DNA of 64,000 bases from Fibrivirga algicola. Its GTDB lineage: Bacteria; Bacteroidota; Bacteroidia; Cytophagales; Spirosomataceae. The DNA lies in the NCBI RefSeq assembly GCF_011742925.1, contig NZ_WAEL01000001.1, positions 124,001-188,000 of the forward strand, read 5' to 3'. Shown here piece after piece: positions 9,532 through 18,181 of this stretch (position 1 is its first letter; each line of letters starts with the position of its first letter). A model generated the notes under the pieces. It saw only the letters and a program-made list of their open reading frames with translations, did no database searches and had not been told where the DNA came from. The translations under genes were made by a program, and so were the position numbers.

Positions 9532-9840
9532 ATGACAACGCACGCGACCTATACTGATATTTCGCTGACCGATCTGGATGCACTTCGCCAGCAACCAAAT
9601 GCTGTGGTGGTTGATGTGCGGGATGACTGGGAATACGACGAGTTTAACCTGGGTGGCGTGAATATTCCATTGGCCGACATACGCACCCGCCGCGCCGAAT
9701 TGCTTCCCTATAACCCGATCATTGTTATCTGTACCAATGGTGTGCGCAGCCGGGTCGCGGCCAAAGATCTCCTCCGCCAGGCTGAATTCACAAAAAAAAC
9801 AATCTACCACCTGCATGGGGGGATTGTGGGAGGAGAGTAG
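9532..9840 (+). CDS. Single-domain rhodanese-like protein
   Basis: 102 residues, one rhodanese domain and no signal peptide, so cytoplasmic. The motif VVDVRDDWEYDEFNLGGVNIP is the classical start of the fold and the active-site loop CTNGVRSR carries the catalytic cysteine (residue 65 or so), so it should be sulfurtransferase-competent; the closing GGIVGG replaces the common GG...W. Such proteins pass sulfur to or from thiols and other carriers; the partner is unknown. It stands alone between two minus-strand genes, with a candidate promoter box right at its start codon. Confidence 0.88.
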   Translation: MTTHATYTDISLTDLDALRQQPNAVVVDVRDDWEYDEFNLGGVNIPLADIRTRRAELLPYNPIIVICTNGVRSRVAAKDLLRQAEFTKKTIYHLHGGIVGGE

Positions 9841-9841
9841 A

Positions 9842-9906
9842 GGTTTGCTGTTGCGCTGCCGTAGCACCGTCTGGTTGATCAGCAGCGCAGCATCAAACGA
9901 CAAACC
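9842..9906. repeat. Gene-boundary hairpin with GTTGCG-type core
   Basis: GGTTTG...CTGTTGCGCTGC (9842-9859) pairs with GCAGCGCAGCATC...CAAACC (9882-9906) with an unpaired stretch in the right arm. It fills the gap between the convergent rhodanese and bestrophin genes. Core and arm words match the hairpins at 11776, 19705, 33967, 60461 and 61712. Confidence 0.65.
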
Positions 9907-9909
9907 AAC

Positions 9910-10839
9910 CTACGTGACGATGGCGAAGTTGCTTTTTGCGGCTTGTTTTTCTTCGTGGGGGATGTAATACTGCATGAGTTCATGCACATTCAGCCGAATC
10001 GTATGAGCGATCTGGCTCAGCGGCAAGTTATTATGTTCGGTGCCAAACGGATTCTGGATTTCTTCGCCGATGATTTCGATACCCACCAGGATATACGATA
10101 CCGCTACCACCGCCGGAATGGTCAGGTAGCCGTACTCGTCGATGATCAGGAACGGCAGCACGAAGATGTACATCAGGATGAATACCTTGATGAAGAAGCT
10201 ATACGAGAATGGAATCGGTGTGCTTTTAATACGTTCACAGATACCCGCCACGTCAAGGAAAACGAGCAGCATGGTGTTCAGGTTGATCAGATGGGCATCG
10301 GTGAAAACGCCTTCACGGTACAACTTCTCAGTACGTAGCTGTAACTGAGCGACCACCCCGTTGGGTACGTGATCGAAGTGAGTAAGCTCGCTCAGTTCAC
10401 CATCGCCTGCCGGTTCCAGCCCAGCCGTTTTCTCGTCATTACGCAGGTGGTTTTCCAACGAAAAGGCAAAATTGGCGATCATCTTCGTGAAAAACAGTCG
10501 ATCGTCGGTCCGGTCGGAGGGGAGAACGGCATTCAGGTATGCTGCCAGATTACGACTGTTGTTAACCAATGTCCCCCATGCGCGCCGCCCTTCGTAGAAA
10601 CGATCATAAGCGGTATTGGTCCTGAAGAGTAGCAACAAACTGAGTAGAATGCCCATGGTGGACAGAAACTCAGTGGGTGTATCTTTCAGCCGGAGGTCGA
10701 CCATCCAGAGTTCAAGGAAGGTAACGCCTATCACATAGAGTCCTATCCAGATTAGACGTCTGTAGAGCGAAAAGGCAGTTGGGCTTCTGTGAAAATGCCA
10801 GATAGCCGGAAACCAGTCATTTTTGGTGTATGTAATCAT
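9910..10839 (-). CDS. Bestrophin-family ion channel
   Basis: 309 residues with four hydrophobic segments (about 25-45, 58-75, 205-225 and 230-255) and the bestrophin signature features: N-terminal YTKNDWFPAIWHFHRSPT, then FRTNTAYDRFYEGRRAWGTLVNNSRN near residues 75-105, and DEYGYLTIPAVVAVSYILVG with IEEIQNPFG-like EIGEEIQNPFGTEHNNLPL near 255-275. Bacterial homologues form pentameric channels in the inner membrane; many conduct cations rather than chloride. Function here is unknown. It is the last gene of a minus-strand pair with dapF, separated by a long inverted repeat. Confidence 0.9.
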   Translation of the reverse strand: MITYTKNDWFPAIWHFHRSPTAFSLYRRLIWIGLYVIGVTFLELWMVDLRLKDTPTEFLSTMGILLSLLLLFRTNTAYDRFYEGRRAWGTLVNNSRNLAAYLNAVLPSDRTDDRLFFTKMIANFAFSLENHLRNDEKTAGLEPAGDGELSELTHFDHVPNGVVAQLQLRTEKLYREGVFTDAHLINLNTMLLVFLDVAGICERIKSTPIPFSYSFFIKVFILMYIFVLPFLIIDEYGYLTIPAVVAVSYILVGIEIIGEEIQNPFGTEHNNLPLSQIAHTIRLNVHELMQYYIPHEEKQAAKSNFAIVT

Positions 10840-10848
10840 TGATCAGTT

Positions 10849-10983
10849 TACTGTTTTACTGTCTTCCATCGCAGCGTCTTCATGGTGCAACTGCATCTCT
10901 ACCCTTGCCGGGAAGCAAAGGAGAAGGCAAACGACTGAAGACCTGAGACAGAAGACTGTACACAGTAAACCGAAGATTGATCA
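10849..10983. repeat. Long imperfect inverted repeat between dapF and bestrophin genes
   Basis: The left side (about 10849-10897: TGATCAGTTTACTG, CTGTCTTCC, GTCTTCATGG) is answered by the right side (about 10935-10983: ACTGAAGACC, CAGAAGACTG, CAGTAAACC, TTGATCA). Pairing is interrupted but long. The right end includes the dapF stop codon. Repeated ACTGAAGAC words make the arms low-complexity. Confidence 0.65.
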
Positions 10984-11769
10984 AAGGGTTATGTTCCCGC
11001 CAAATACGCGCTGTGCCGGCCCAATCAAGTAGATATCCGTAAAGGAGCCATCTTCCTGAGCTGTAAACGCTACTTTAAGGTTACCACCAAGGGTGCGGAT
11101 CGATATGGGGCTAGCGAGGTTCCGCTGCCGGTGGGCTACCAGTGCCGCTGCCGTTACGCCTGTTCCGCAGGAGTAAGTTTCGTCTTCAACGCCCCGTTCG
11201 TAGGTACGTACGAAAAGCCCGTTGCCGTTTACCAACTCAGTGAAATTGACGTTGGTACCACCCGGTGAAAAGGCGCTATCATGACGTAATTGGCGCCCTT
11301 CGCCTATCACGTCGTGGCTCGTTAGCTCGTCAAGGAACTTCACCACGTGGGGCGAACCGGTATTCAAAAACGAGTAGCCTGTCTGCGCATTTACCGGCAG
11401 CACCGACCAGTCGGCCACGTCGCTCATCTTGAGCCGAACCTCTTCGCCATTTACCTCCGCCAAGTGTTCACCATCGACGGCCAAAAAGCGTGTGTGGGTT
11501 TTAAAAACGCCCAGATCGTGCGCGAACATGACAATGCACCGACCGCCGTTGCCGCACATACTGCCCTCGGCTCCGTCGGCGTTGAAATACACCATCCGGA
11601 AATCGTAGTCGTTATGACTCTGTAAGAGAATAAGTCCATCAGCCCCGATGCCGAATCGGCGGTGGCAAAGCTGGGCTACCAGCGACTGGTTGTGGGTAGG
11701 GAACGTGTTGTTCCGGTCGTCGATCAGGATAAAGTCGTTTCCGGTTCCCTGGTATTTAGAGAAGAGCAT
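10981..11769 (-). CDS. dapF: Diaminopimelate epimerase
   Basis: 262 residues. DapF interconverts LL- and meso-diaminopimelate for lysine and peptidoglycan synthesis. Both catalytic cysteines are present: C72 in MCGNGGRC and C201 in SCGTGVTA, at the usual spacing for this two-base, PLP-independent racemase. The N-terminal [15 protein letters not shown] and the C-terminal FGGNITL (residues 256-262) fit the family. It starts 7 bp beyond a long inverted repeat; no close co-directional partner suggests a wider lysine operon here. Confidence 0.96.
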   Translation of the reverse strand: MLFSKYQGTGNDFILIDDRNNTFPTHNQSLVAQLCHRRFGIGADGLILLQSHNDYDFRMVYFNADGAEGSMCGNGGRCIVMFAHDLGVFKTHTRFLAVDGEHLAEVNGEEVRLKMSDVADWSVLPVNAQTGYSFLNTGSPHVVKFLDELTSHDVIGEGRQLRHDSAFSPGGTNVNFTELVNGNGLFVRTYERGVEDETYSCGTGVTAAALVAHRQRNLASPISIRTLGGNLKVAFTAQEDGSFTDIYLIGPAQRVFGGNITL

Positions 11770-11775
11770 TGTTGA

Positions 11776-11866
11776 GTTTCAGGTTTCGGGTGTCAAGTCT
11801 CAAGTTGCGTTGCCAGGGTGCGTAGCGCTATTAAGGCAGCGCAACTTGACACCTGAAACCTGAAAC
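11776..11866. repeat. Gene-boundary hairpin with GTTGCG core, upstream of dapF
   Basis: Left arm 11776-11814 and right arm 11835-11866 pair over about 31 bp with one 7-nt insertion in the left arm and single mismatches. Outer arm is GTTTCAGGTTTC; inner core is TTGCGTTGCC against GGCAGCGCAA. The 7-nt insertion (CTCAAG-like) duplicates the adjoining CAAG word. Confidence 0.8.
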
Positions 11867-11934
11867 TTTTTCTCTGCATAAACAGAAAGGGCTGCTCATG
11901 CATGAGCAGCCCTTTCTGTTTATGCAGAGAAAAA
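11867..11934. terminator. Perfect 68-bp palindrome / terminator of rplS
   Basis: Positions 11867-11900 and 11901-11934 are exact reverse complements with no spacer. The inner part GGGCTGCTCATG/CATGAGCAGCCC followed by TTTCTGTTT is a normal intrinsic terminator for rplS, whose stop codon is 1 bp away, but the perfect match continues far outside the terminator stem, to TTTTT/AAAAA ends. Such a long uninterrupted palindrome is unusual in a stable chromosome. Confidence 0.85.
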
Positions 11935-11935
11935 T

Positions 11936-12319
11936 CTATGCGGCAGCTACTGGGGCTGGTTTCCGGATAATCCGCTCTTTTACACGTGCGGCTTTGCCCT
12001 GACGGCCACGTAGGTAGAACAACCGGGCGCGGCGTACTTTGCCCAGACGGACTACTTCTACTTTGTCAACGTTTGGCGACAGCACGGGGAAGATACGCTC
12101 AACACCAACACCGTTTGAGATTTTGCGAACCGTAAAGGTCTCTCCGTTGGTGTTTGGGTTGCGACGCTGAATAACCGTACCGGTGAAAACCTGGATACGC
12201 TCCTTGCTACCTTCGCGAATCTTAACGTGTACGTTTACCGTGTCGCCGGCGCGAAACACGGGGATGTCGGCACGCCGTTGGGCGTTGTCGGCTTCCACTA
12301 ATTTAATCAGCTCACTCAT
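11936..12319 (-). CDS. rplS: 50S ribosomal protein L19
   Basis: 127 residues, slightly longer than the usual 115 or so because of a basic C-terminal tail after [17 protein letters not shown]. The L19 core is clear: [51 protein letters not shown]19 sits at the 30S-50S interface of the ribosome. It is a single-gene unit, with a TATCTTTG promoter-like box about 45 bp upstream and a strong palindromic terminator directly after the stop. Confidence 0.97.
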   Translation of the reverse strand: MSELIKLVEADNAQRRADIPVFRAGDTVNVHVKIREGSKERIQVFTGTVIQRRNPNTNGETFTVRKISNGVGVERIFPVLSPNVDKVEVVRLGKVRRARLFYLRGRQGKAARVKERIIRKPAPVAAA

Positions 12320-12363
12320 GACCGTATTGTATATCGTCAGGATATTTTTTCAAAATCGAGCCG

Positions 12364-12371
12364 CAAAGATA
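12364..12371 (-). promoter_or_regulatory. Candidate -7 box (TATCTTTG) for rplS
   Basis: TATCTTTG on the minus strand fits TAnnTTTG and lies 45 bp ahead of the rplS ATG; a TTT (not TTG) is found 19 bp further upstream. It is back to back with a box for the divergent gene. Confidence 0.5.
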
Positions 12372-12394
12372 GTACTTAATTCGTTGTAAGAAAA

Positions 12395-12402
12395 TAGTTT
12401 TG
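12395..12402 (+). promoter_or_regulatory. Candidate -7 box (TAGTTTTG) for the NAD(P)HX repair gene
   Basis: TAGTTTTG fits TAnnTTTG and lies 24 bp before the chosen start at 12427; if it is the promoter, the earlier ATG at 12400 is inside the box and cannot be used. Confidence 0.45.
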
Positions 12403-12426
12403 CTTAAGACAGCCCCCTTCACTTCT

Positions 12427-13926
12427 ATGAAAATTCTCAACGTTGAACAAATTCGTCAACTTGATCAAGCCACTATCACCTACGAACCGATTGCTCCAAT
12501 TCAATTGATGGAGCGTGCCTCTCAGGCTTTTGTTGATTGGTTTACCGTACGATACGACGCCTTTACGCCCGTAAAGGTGTTTTGCGGGCTTGGTAATAAC
12601 GGGGGCGATGGCCTGGCTATCGCGCGTCTGCTGCTCCAGGCAAACTACATCGTTGAGGTCTTTGTGGTGCGGTACGCCCCCCGCGAATCAGACGATTTTG
12701 CGCACAATCATCGCCGCCTAAAACTACTTATTAATCCGCATTACATCGAAAATGCCGGAGATATGCCTACCCTTCGTCAGCGCGATGTGGTTATCGACGC
12801 CATTTTAGGGTCTGGTATTTCACGCCCCGCCGAAGGGCTGGTCAAACTGGTGATCGAACGGATCAATCACGCTCCGGCGCAGGTGATCTCAGTCGACATT
12901 GCCAGTGGGCTGCGCGCCGATCAGGCTGGTCAACCCGACGATGTCACCATCTGGCCCGACCATACGGTTACATTCGACCTGCCTAAACTGGCCCTGCTGC
13001 TGCCCGGTAATGCCCGATCGGTGGGCGAGTGGCATATGGTAGACATTGGCCTGAACCAGCGTTTTATTGATCAGGCACCTACTCCGTATTATTACACGAC
13101 CGAAGCGGAAGCCCGGTTGCTACTCCGTCGACGAGGGCGATTCTCACACAAAGGCTCATTCGGCCATGCCTTGTTACTGGTTGGGAGCTATGGAAAAATA
13201 GGCGCGGGGATACTGGCGGCAAAAGCGTGCCTTCGATCGGGGGTGGGGCTGCTGACGGTGCAGGTACCACACTGTGGGTACGTTGCCCTGCAAACGGCTG
13301 TGCCTGAAGCCATGTGCCGCCCCGACATCGACGAACGTGTACTGACCGGGCCCAGTGACGTAGAGGGGCCTTCGCTGACCGATTATGCGGCTATCGGCGT
13401 TGGGCCGGGTATTGGTAAAGCTCCCGAAACGGCCCGTTTTCTACGTGAAGTGCTGACAAATTTCAATAAGCCGGTCGTGATCGATGCCGATGCGCTGAAT
13501 CTGCTATCGACCAATAAAGATCTGCTGGGTCTGCTGCCTGAAAATAGCATTCTGACGCCGCATCCAAAAGAGTTTGAGCGACTTACGCAACGTTGGCAGA
13601 ATGATTATGACAAGCTGGAGCTACTACGTGACTTTGCGCAGCGCCAGCAGGTTGTAGTGGTGCTTAAAGGCGCCCACACGGCGGTAGCACTGCCCAACGG
13701 CGAGGTTCATTTCAACTCAACAGGTAATCCCGGCATGAGTACGGGTGGTACTGGAGATGTGCTTACTGGTCTGCTCACAGCCTTACTGGCTCAGGGCTAC
13801 GATCCTGTTGAGGCGGCGGTACTTGGTGTGTTTATGCATGGGCAGGCAGGAGATAGGGCTGCTCAGGTTCGTGGACAAATTGGCCTTACCGCCACTGATG
13901 TGATCGAAAGTTTACACTGGGCTTAA
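12427..13926 (+). CDS. nnr: Bifunctional NAD(P)H-hydrate epimerase / ADP-dependent NAD(P)H-hydrate dehydratase
   Basis: 499 residues from the ATG at 12427 (MKILNVEQIRQLDQ, the usual N terminus); an upstream ATG at 12400 would overlap the candidate promoter. The N-terminal half is the YjeF_N epimerase (CGLGNNGGDGLAIARLL near residues 55-70, and VIDAILGSGISRP near 125-140); the C-terminal half, from about 225, is the YjeF_C/ribokinase-like dehydratase with GHALLLVGSYGKIGA and the nucleotide-binding STGGTGDVLTGLL near 440. It repairs hydrated NADH and NADPH in the cytoplasm. It is transcribed divergently from rplS and appears to be monocistronic. Confidence 0.95.
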   Translation: MKILNVEQIRQLDQATITYEPIAPIQLMERASQAFVDWFTVRYDAFTPVKVFCGLGNNGGDGLAIARLLLQANYIVEVFVVRYAPRESDDFAHNHRRLKLLINPHYIENAGDMPTLRQRDVVIDAILGSGISRPAEGLVKLVIERINHAPAQVISVDIASGLRADQAGQPDDVTIWPDHTVTFDLPKLALLLPGNARSVGEWHMVDIGLNQRFIDQAPTPYYYTTEAEARLLLRRRGRFSHKGSFGHALLLVGSYGKIGAGILAAKACLRSGVGLLTVQVPHCGYVALQTAVPEAMCRPDIDERVLTGPSDVEGPSLTDYAAIGVGPGIGKAPETARFLREVLTNFNKPVVIDADALNLLSTNKDLLGLLPENSILTPHPKEFERLTQRWQNDYDKLELLRDFAQRQQVVVVLKGAHTAVALPNGEVHFNSTGNPGMSTGGTGDVLTGLLTALLAQGYDPVEAAVLGVFMHGQAGDRAAQVRGQIGLTATDVIESLHWA

Positions 13927-14180
13927 AGTCTTTTTGCCTGGCCACTATGGAGAAAAATCCATAGTTTATGTAGAATATATTCTACAATTACACAGAGGGG
14001 CTACTGGCTCATTGGTCTTAATAGACAGACCGTTAGATAAGCCGTGCCAAGCAGGGGCTTATGCTAATCGCCGCTAGAATGGGTGAACTCAATACCCTTA
14101 CTTGTTTCCGCTGAAGGCTATGTAATTAAGGCATCAAATTTGCCTGTTGAGAAGTAACATATTCTAAACGAACAGCAAAG

Positions 14181-14345
14181 ATGGGTAACTACACGCAGCG
14201 CGAATGGCGAATGGGTCAGTCGAATTCAAAGTCATCGACCGATTTAGGTCAGACAGCAGCATTAGGAGGTGCCACAGTGGCCTTATTCGCCTACATCGTT
14301 TACCATTTCATTTACCCACTCATCGCCAAAGGACTGTTGTTCTAA
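14181..14345 (+). CDS. Small single-span membrane protein (54 residues), function unknown
   Basis: An ATG at 14181 opens a 54-residue frame ending TAA at 14345: a polar, Gln/Ser/Thr-rich N terminus (residues 1-25, MGNYTQREWRMGQS) and one hydrophobic span (about 27-54) ending KGLLF. A strong hairpin terminator begins 24 bp after the stop, which supports a real transcription unit. I do not recognise a family. The gap from 13927 to 14180 holds no gene; it contains a weak CAAATTTG box near 14137. Opposite-strand frames here are not convincing. Confidence 0.65.
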   Translation: MGNYTQREWRMGQSNSKSSTDLGQTAALGGATVALFAYIVYHFIYPLIAKGLLF

Positions 14346-14368
14346 AGAAGTGGCGATTAAGTTATAAC

Positions 14369-14404
14369 AAAGAAGGCCAGACTCACATGAGTCTGGCCTT
14401 CTTT
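14369..14404. terminator. Hairpin terminator, 17-bp stem
   Basis: AAAGAAGGCCAGACTCA (14369-14385) and TGAGTCTGGCCTTCTTT (14388-14404) pair exactly. With A- and T-runs at both ends it can terminate the small membrane protein gene (+) and rluF (-). Confidence 0.85.
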
Positions 14405-14439
14405 GCATATGTCTGTATAGAGTGATCGTGCGCTGGTCC

Positions 14440-15363
14440 TTATCGTTTGTTACGACGGCCGCTTTTCGGCTCTGGTTTACTTTTTTTAGTCCGGCTGTCC
14501 GTTCTCTTTTTAACCGGTTTACCCAGGCGAGACTGAGGTGGTGGCGGCGTGGCCCCCGGTTTTTTAGCCCCAGCTGCTTTTGGGGGGGCGGTAGGCTTCT
14601 TTCTTCTGGGTGCCTGATCACTTTTGGGCTTTTTCTCGTCCAGGCCGGTTGATCCTTTCAGCAGGTCATAAATGATTTCCTTTTCGCTGTCGGTCAAATC
14701 CCGCCAATCACCAACGGGCAGGCCCTTTAGGTTGATGTTCATGATCCGAACCCGTTCCAGCTTCGTAACCTCGTAGCCGAAATGTTCGCACATGCGGCGA
14801 ATCTGCCGGTTCAATCCCTGGACAAGGGTAATCCGAAAAGTAGTGGCGCCTTCGCGTACTATTTTGCATTTCTTGGTAATGACGCCCAGCATCGGAACAC
14901 CATTGGCCATGCCAGTAATTACTGCGTCGGTCAGGGGCTTGTTGACCGTCACCACATACTCCTTCTCGTGTTTGTTGCCGGCCCTCAGGATCTTGTTGAC
15001 CAGATCGCCGTTGTTGGTCAGAAAAATAAGCCCCTGCGAATCCTTATCCAGCCGACCAATGGGAAAGAGGCGTTCAGTGTGGTTCACATACTGCACAATG
15101 TTATCGCGCACGTTTTCTTCGGTGGTGGAGGTTACTCCCACCGGTTTGTTCAGCGCAATGAGAATGGCGTTATCACTATCGCGGGGTTCCAGGTTGTTTC
15201 CGTTCACTCGCACACGGTCATTTGGCTTCACCTGGTCGCCAATCACCGCTTTACGCCCATTGATGAACACGACGCCCTGGGCAATAAACCGGTCGGCCTC
15301 TCGCCGGGAGCATAACCCGCTTTCGCTGATGAATTTATTGAGTCGTTTCGAGCTTTGCTCCAT
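14440..15363 (-). CDS. rluF: 23S rRNA pseudouridine(2604) synthase
   Basis: 307 residues. An S4 RNA-binding domain (about 7-55, [20 protein letters not shown]) is followed by the RsuA/RluF catalytic domain: the catalytic aspartate is D106 in [18 protein letters not shown], and [20 protein letters not shown] lies near 195-213. The [11 protein letters not shown]-type ending points to the RluF branch. A tail from about residue 235 is rich in Lys, Pro and Arg with low complexity, common in Bacteroidota homologues. It has its own well-spaced promoter about 140 bp upstream. Confidence 0.9.
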   Translation of the reverse strand: MEQSSKRLNKFISESGLCSRREADRFIAQGVVFINGRKAVIGDQVKPNDRVRVNGNNLEPRDSDNAILIALNKPVGVTSTTEENVRDNIVQYVNHTERLFPIGRLDKDSQGLIFLTNNGDLVNKILRAGNKHEKEYVVTVNKPLTDAVITGMANGVPMLGVITKKCKIVREGATTFRITLVQGLNRQIRRMCEHFGYEVTKLERVRIMNINLKGLPVGDWRDLTDSEKEIIYDLLKGSTGLDEKKPKSDQAPRRKKPTAPPKAAGAKKPGATPPPPQSRLGKPVKKRTDSRTKKSKPEPKSGRRNKR

Positions 15364-15504
15364 TTGGCTTCGATGAATTAACGGACAGACAGGAAACCGT
15401 AATGTCCGAATCCCGGCCCGTGGTTAGCTAAACGCTGTTTCTGCACGGTGTAGTAGCTGTATGAGCTGACCCAGTTAGCCTGAGAATACAGGAACAGATG
15501 CAGG

Positions 15505-15534
15505 CAAAGGTAGCCAGCGTATAGGAATGAACAA
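15505..15534 (-). promoter_or_regulatory. Promoter TTG-N19-TACCTTTG ahead of rluF
   Basis: On the minus strand TTG (15534-15532) is followed after exactly 19 bp by TACCTTTG (15512-15505), matching the Bacteroidota -33/-7 consensus. It lies in the 214-bp gap between feoB and rluF and would give a leader of about 135 nt. Confidence 0.6.
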
Positions 15535-15577
15535 CGTAGGTTAAGGGTGAACCGAAGGTAAGACCCTATCGCTTCCG

Positions 15578-17725
15578 CTATTTCAGGGCCAGGTATGTGA
15601 TCAGGGCCGAGGCGTAGGCAAGTACGCTCATGTAGCCAAGCTGGACCATGGGCCATTTCCAGCCTTTGGTTTCGCGGTAGGTGGTGGCAATGGTGCTCAT
15701 GCACATCATGGCAAAGACGTAGAACACCAGCAGCGACCAGGCTACGGCGGGGGTATACATTGGCCCACCCGTTTCGGCGTTGCGTTCGGCTTTCAGGCGT
15801 TGACGAATGGTAGTGTCGTCGCCGCTGTCACCAGCCCCCAGGCTGTAGATCGTTGCCATCGTTCCCACAAATACTTCGCGGGCAGCAAACGACGCCAGCA
15901 GCGCCACGCCGATCTTCCAGTCGTACCCCAGCGGTTTAATGGCCGGTTCGATAAAGTGGCCAAAGTGACCGGCATACGACGACTCGAGGCGTTCAGCAGC
16001 GATAGCATTCTCGATATCGGCAGCTGGCTGGCCAGCCATTGAGGTACGTACCTGCGTTTCGGCTTCGTCCATTTGGTTACCCGGACCATAACTGGCCAGC
16101 ACCCACAGCACGATAGAAATAGCCAGAATAACGCGGCCTGCTTCCCATACAAACGACCGAACACTTTCCCAGACCGTCAGACCAACGTGGTTCCAGCGGG
16201 GCCATTTAAAGGTGGGGAGTTCCATCACGAACAGACTCCGCTCTTTCGTTTTCAGAATTTTCTTAAATACCCAGGCGGCTGCCAGCGCTGATACCAGACC
16301 CAGCAGATACAGGCTCATCAGCGCCAGCCCCTGCATGTTGAACAGTCCCAGCACCCGCCGGTCGGGCACTACGAGGGCAATCAGTATGGTGTAAATGGGC
16401 AAGCGGGCCGAGCAACTCATGAGTGGCGTTACCAGAATAGTAATAAGCCGGTCACGGCGGGACCCGATAGCACGCGTAGCCATAATTGCGGGCACTGCGC
16501 AGGCTGCTCCCGAGATCAGTGGTACCACACTTCGGCCGTTCAGCCCGAATTTACGCATGATGCGATCCATCAGCACCATCACCCGCGACATATAGCCCGA
16601 CTCTTCGAGCAGCGAGATCAGCAGGAAAAGCAGGCCAATGGGTGGAATAAACACCAGAATTCCCCCAATGCCAGCCAATACACCATCGGTTAGCAAATCG
16701 GTTAGTGGCCCGGCGGGTAAGCTATCTTTTAGCGTACCGTTCATCCAGGCCACACCCTCATCGATGACGTCGACCAGGGGCGTTGCCCAGGAGAAAATAG
16801 CCTGGAAAACAAGCAGGAGAATCAATGTAAAAATAACGTACCCCCAGACTGGGTGTAGCAGTACCCGATCGATCCGCTGACTCCAGGTAGACTGGCCCAC
16901 CGGGCGACTGTCGGTGACGGCGTCGGCAACAACGGCCGAAATCAGTTCGTACCGGCGAATGGTTTCACGTACCTGAAAAGCCGGTTCGCTGAAATCGTAT
17001 TTGGCAATCAGTTCGTCGAGCCCTTCACGCTGCGGCTTATTCAGAAAGGTGAAACCGTCGTGTTGAATGACATATTGCAGAGCCAGGTAATTGTTGCTCA
17101 GCTTGTAGCGTTGCTTCGTTTCGGCTAACAATCCGGCTCGTTGATCGGTAACTGAATCTGCCAGCACAGGGTCAGTTTGGGGATCGAAGAAAAGCGTTTC
17201 GGCCAAAACAGGCTCGTCCAACTGCTGAATAATCGCCTTTCTGAGCAAGTCGACACCATCGCCTGTGCGGGCATTGACGCGCACAACGGGAACGCCCAGG
17301 CGCATCGATAGCCGTACTGCGTTGACTTCCTGCTGCTGCTGACGGGCCACATCGAGCATATTCAGCACCAGCACTACCGGCACACGCAAATCCATGATTT
17401 GCGTAAACAATAGCAGGTTCCGGCGCAAGTTCGAGGCGTCGAGTACAACCACGGCCACATCCGGATAATCGGGGTGGGCGGGGTTAGCCAGAATGTCGGT
17501 TACGATTTGTTCGTCGGGCGATTTAGGGTAGATCGAATAGACCCCCGGTAGGTCCACAACGGTAGCCTCGAGCTGAGGCGCCAGCGTGGCAGTGCCCGAC
17601 TTCTTGTCCATCGTCACACCGGGAAAGTTGCCGGTTTTCTGACGCAGACCTGTTAACTGATTGAATAGGGATGATTTACCGGCGTTGGGATTGCCAACTA
17701 ATGCCAATACGGGCGACGTTTCCAA
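15578..17725 (-). CDS. feoB: Ferrous iron transporter FeoB
   Basis: 715 residues. The N-terminal G domain has the G1 motif GNPNAGKSSL (11-20), G3 DLPGVYS (about 58-64) and the G4-like NMLD (about 122-125); the membrane part from about 285 carries paired gate domains, including GCAVPAIMATRA-type SGAACAVPAIMATRA near 405-420 and the Cys-containing SCSARLPIYTILI near 435. The protein imports Fe2+ across the inner membrane. It is immediately preceded by feoA (26 bp). No FeoC gene is seen downstream. Confidence 0.97.
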   Translation of the reverse strand: METSPVLALVGNPNAGKSSLFNQLTGLRQKTGNFPGVTMDKKSGTATLAPQLEATVVDLPGVYSIYPKSPDEQIVTDILANPAHPDYPDVAVVVLDASNLRRNLLLFTQIMDLRVPVVLVLNMLDVARQQQQEVNAVRLSMRLGVPVVRVNARTGDGVDLLRKAIIQQLDEPVLAETLFFDPQTDPVLADSVTDQRAGLLAETKQRYKLSNNYLALQYVIQHDGFTFLNKPQREGLDELIAKYDFSEPAFQVRETIRRYELISAVVADAVTDSRPVGQSTWSQRIDRVLLHPVWGYVIFTLILLLVFQAIFSWATPLVDVIDEGVAWMNGTLKDSLPAGPLTDLLTDGVLAGIGGILVFIPPIGLLFLLISLLEESGYMSRVMVLMDRIMRKFGLNGRSVVPLISGAACAVPAIMATRAIGSRRDRLITILVTPLMSCSARLPIYTILIALVVPDRRVLGLFNMQGLALMSLYLLGLVSALAAAWVFKKILKTKERSLFVMELPTFKWPRWNHVGLTVWESVRSFVWEAGRVILAISIVLWVLASYGPGNQMDEAETQVRTSMAGQPAADIENAIAAERLESSYAGHFGHFIEPAIKPLGYDWKIGVALLASFAAREVFVGTMATIYSLGAGDSGDDTTIRQRLKAERNAETGGPMYTPAVAWSLLVFYVFAMMCMSTIATTYRETKGWKWPMVQLGYMSVLAYASALITYLALK

Positions 17726-17751
17726 GGTAACACACGACCCGGAGGGCCGTT

Positions 17752-17976
17752 CTACTCAACAATGATGGTGGCGGCTTCTGCCCGACGCATAGACAGGCAG
17801 TAGCCCGATACGTTCAGGCAAATTGGATCGCCCATCGGGGCTTTGCAGTGCAAACACACTTCCTCGCCGGGCAGGCAACCCATTTCGAGCAACTTAATCG
17901 ATGCCCACTGGTCATTGAATGACTTAATGCGGGCGCGTTCGCCGGGTTTCAGATCGGCTACAGTACGATTGCTCAT
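17752..17976 (-). CDS. feoA: FeoA, SH3-like accessory protein of ferrous iron transport
   Basis: 74 residues with the FeoA fold markers LKPGERARIKSF and LLEMGCLPGEEVCLHCKAPMGDPICLNVSGYCLSMRRAEA. FeoA binds FeoB and supports its transport activity. It is the first gene of the feoAB unit. Two short palindromic T/A-rich halves upstream may be a metal-responsive operator. Confidence 0.95.
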   Translation of the reverse strand: MSNRTVADLKPGERARIKSFNDQWASIKLLEMGCLPGEEVCLHCKAPMGDPICLNVSGYCLSMRRAEAATIIVE

Positions 17977-17986
17977 AGTGTCTTTA

Positions 17987-18003
17987 TTTAGACTTCATTT
18001 AAA
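17987..18003. promoter_or_regulatory. Possible operator ahead of feoA
   Basis: TTTAGACTTCATTTAAA is an imperfect palindrome 11 bp upstream of the feoA start. Position and T/A-rich halves are suggestive of a metalloregulator site (Fur- or IdeR/DtxR-like), but the match is weak. The rest of the gap to 18181 shows nothing else. Confidence 0.25.
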
Positions 18004-18181
18004 CAAACGCAACATTACGGCGAAAAGTTGAGAAATGATAAAAATGGTTCGTGGAATTTATGGGTGCGCGAGTGGAGTAGATTAAACGGATTGCCATTGA
18101 TTTCTGGCTGTAAACGGGTTCACCCCGCTCGTTTCTACTGCTTTCATTACTACCAACAAGCAGCGTCAGTTCGTTCAATCC

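Noticed and set aside
9454-9903. 149-codon minus-strand frame covering the rhodanese gene
   Set aside because: Shadow of the rhodanese frame, which has the conserved Cys loop.
15378-15577. Possible small gene in the feoB-rluF gap
   Set aside because: The minus-strand frame here starts inside feoB, has no start codon of its own in the gap, and the stretch is better explained by the rluF promoter and leader.
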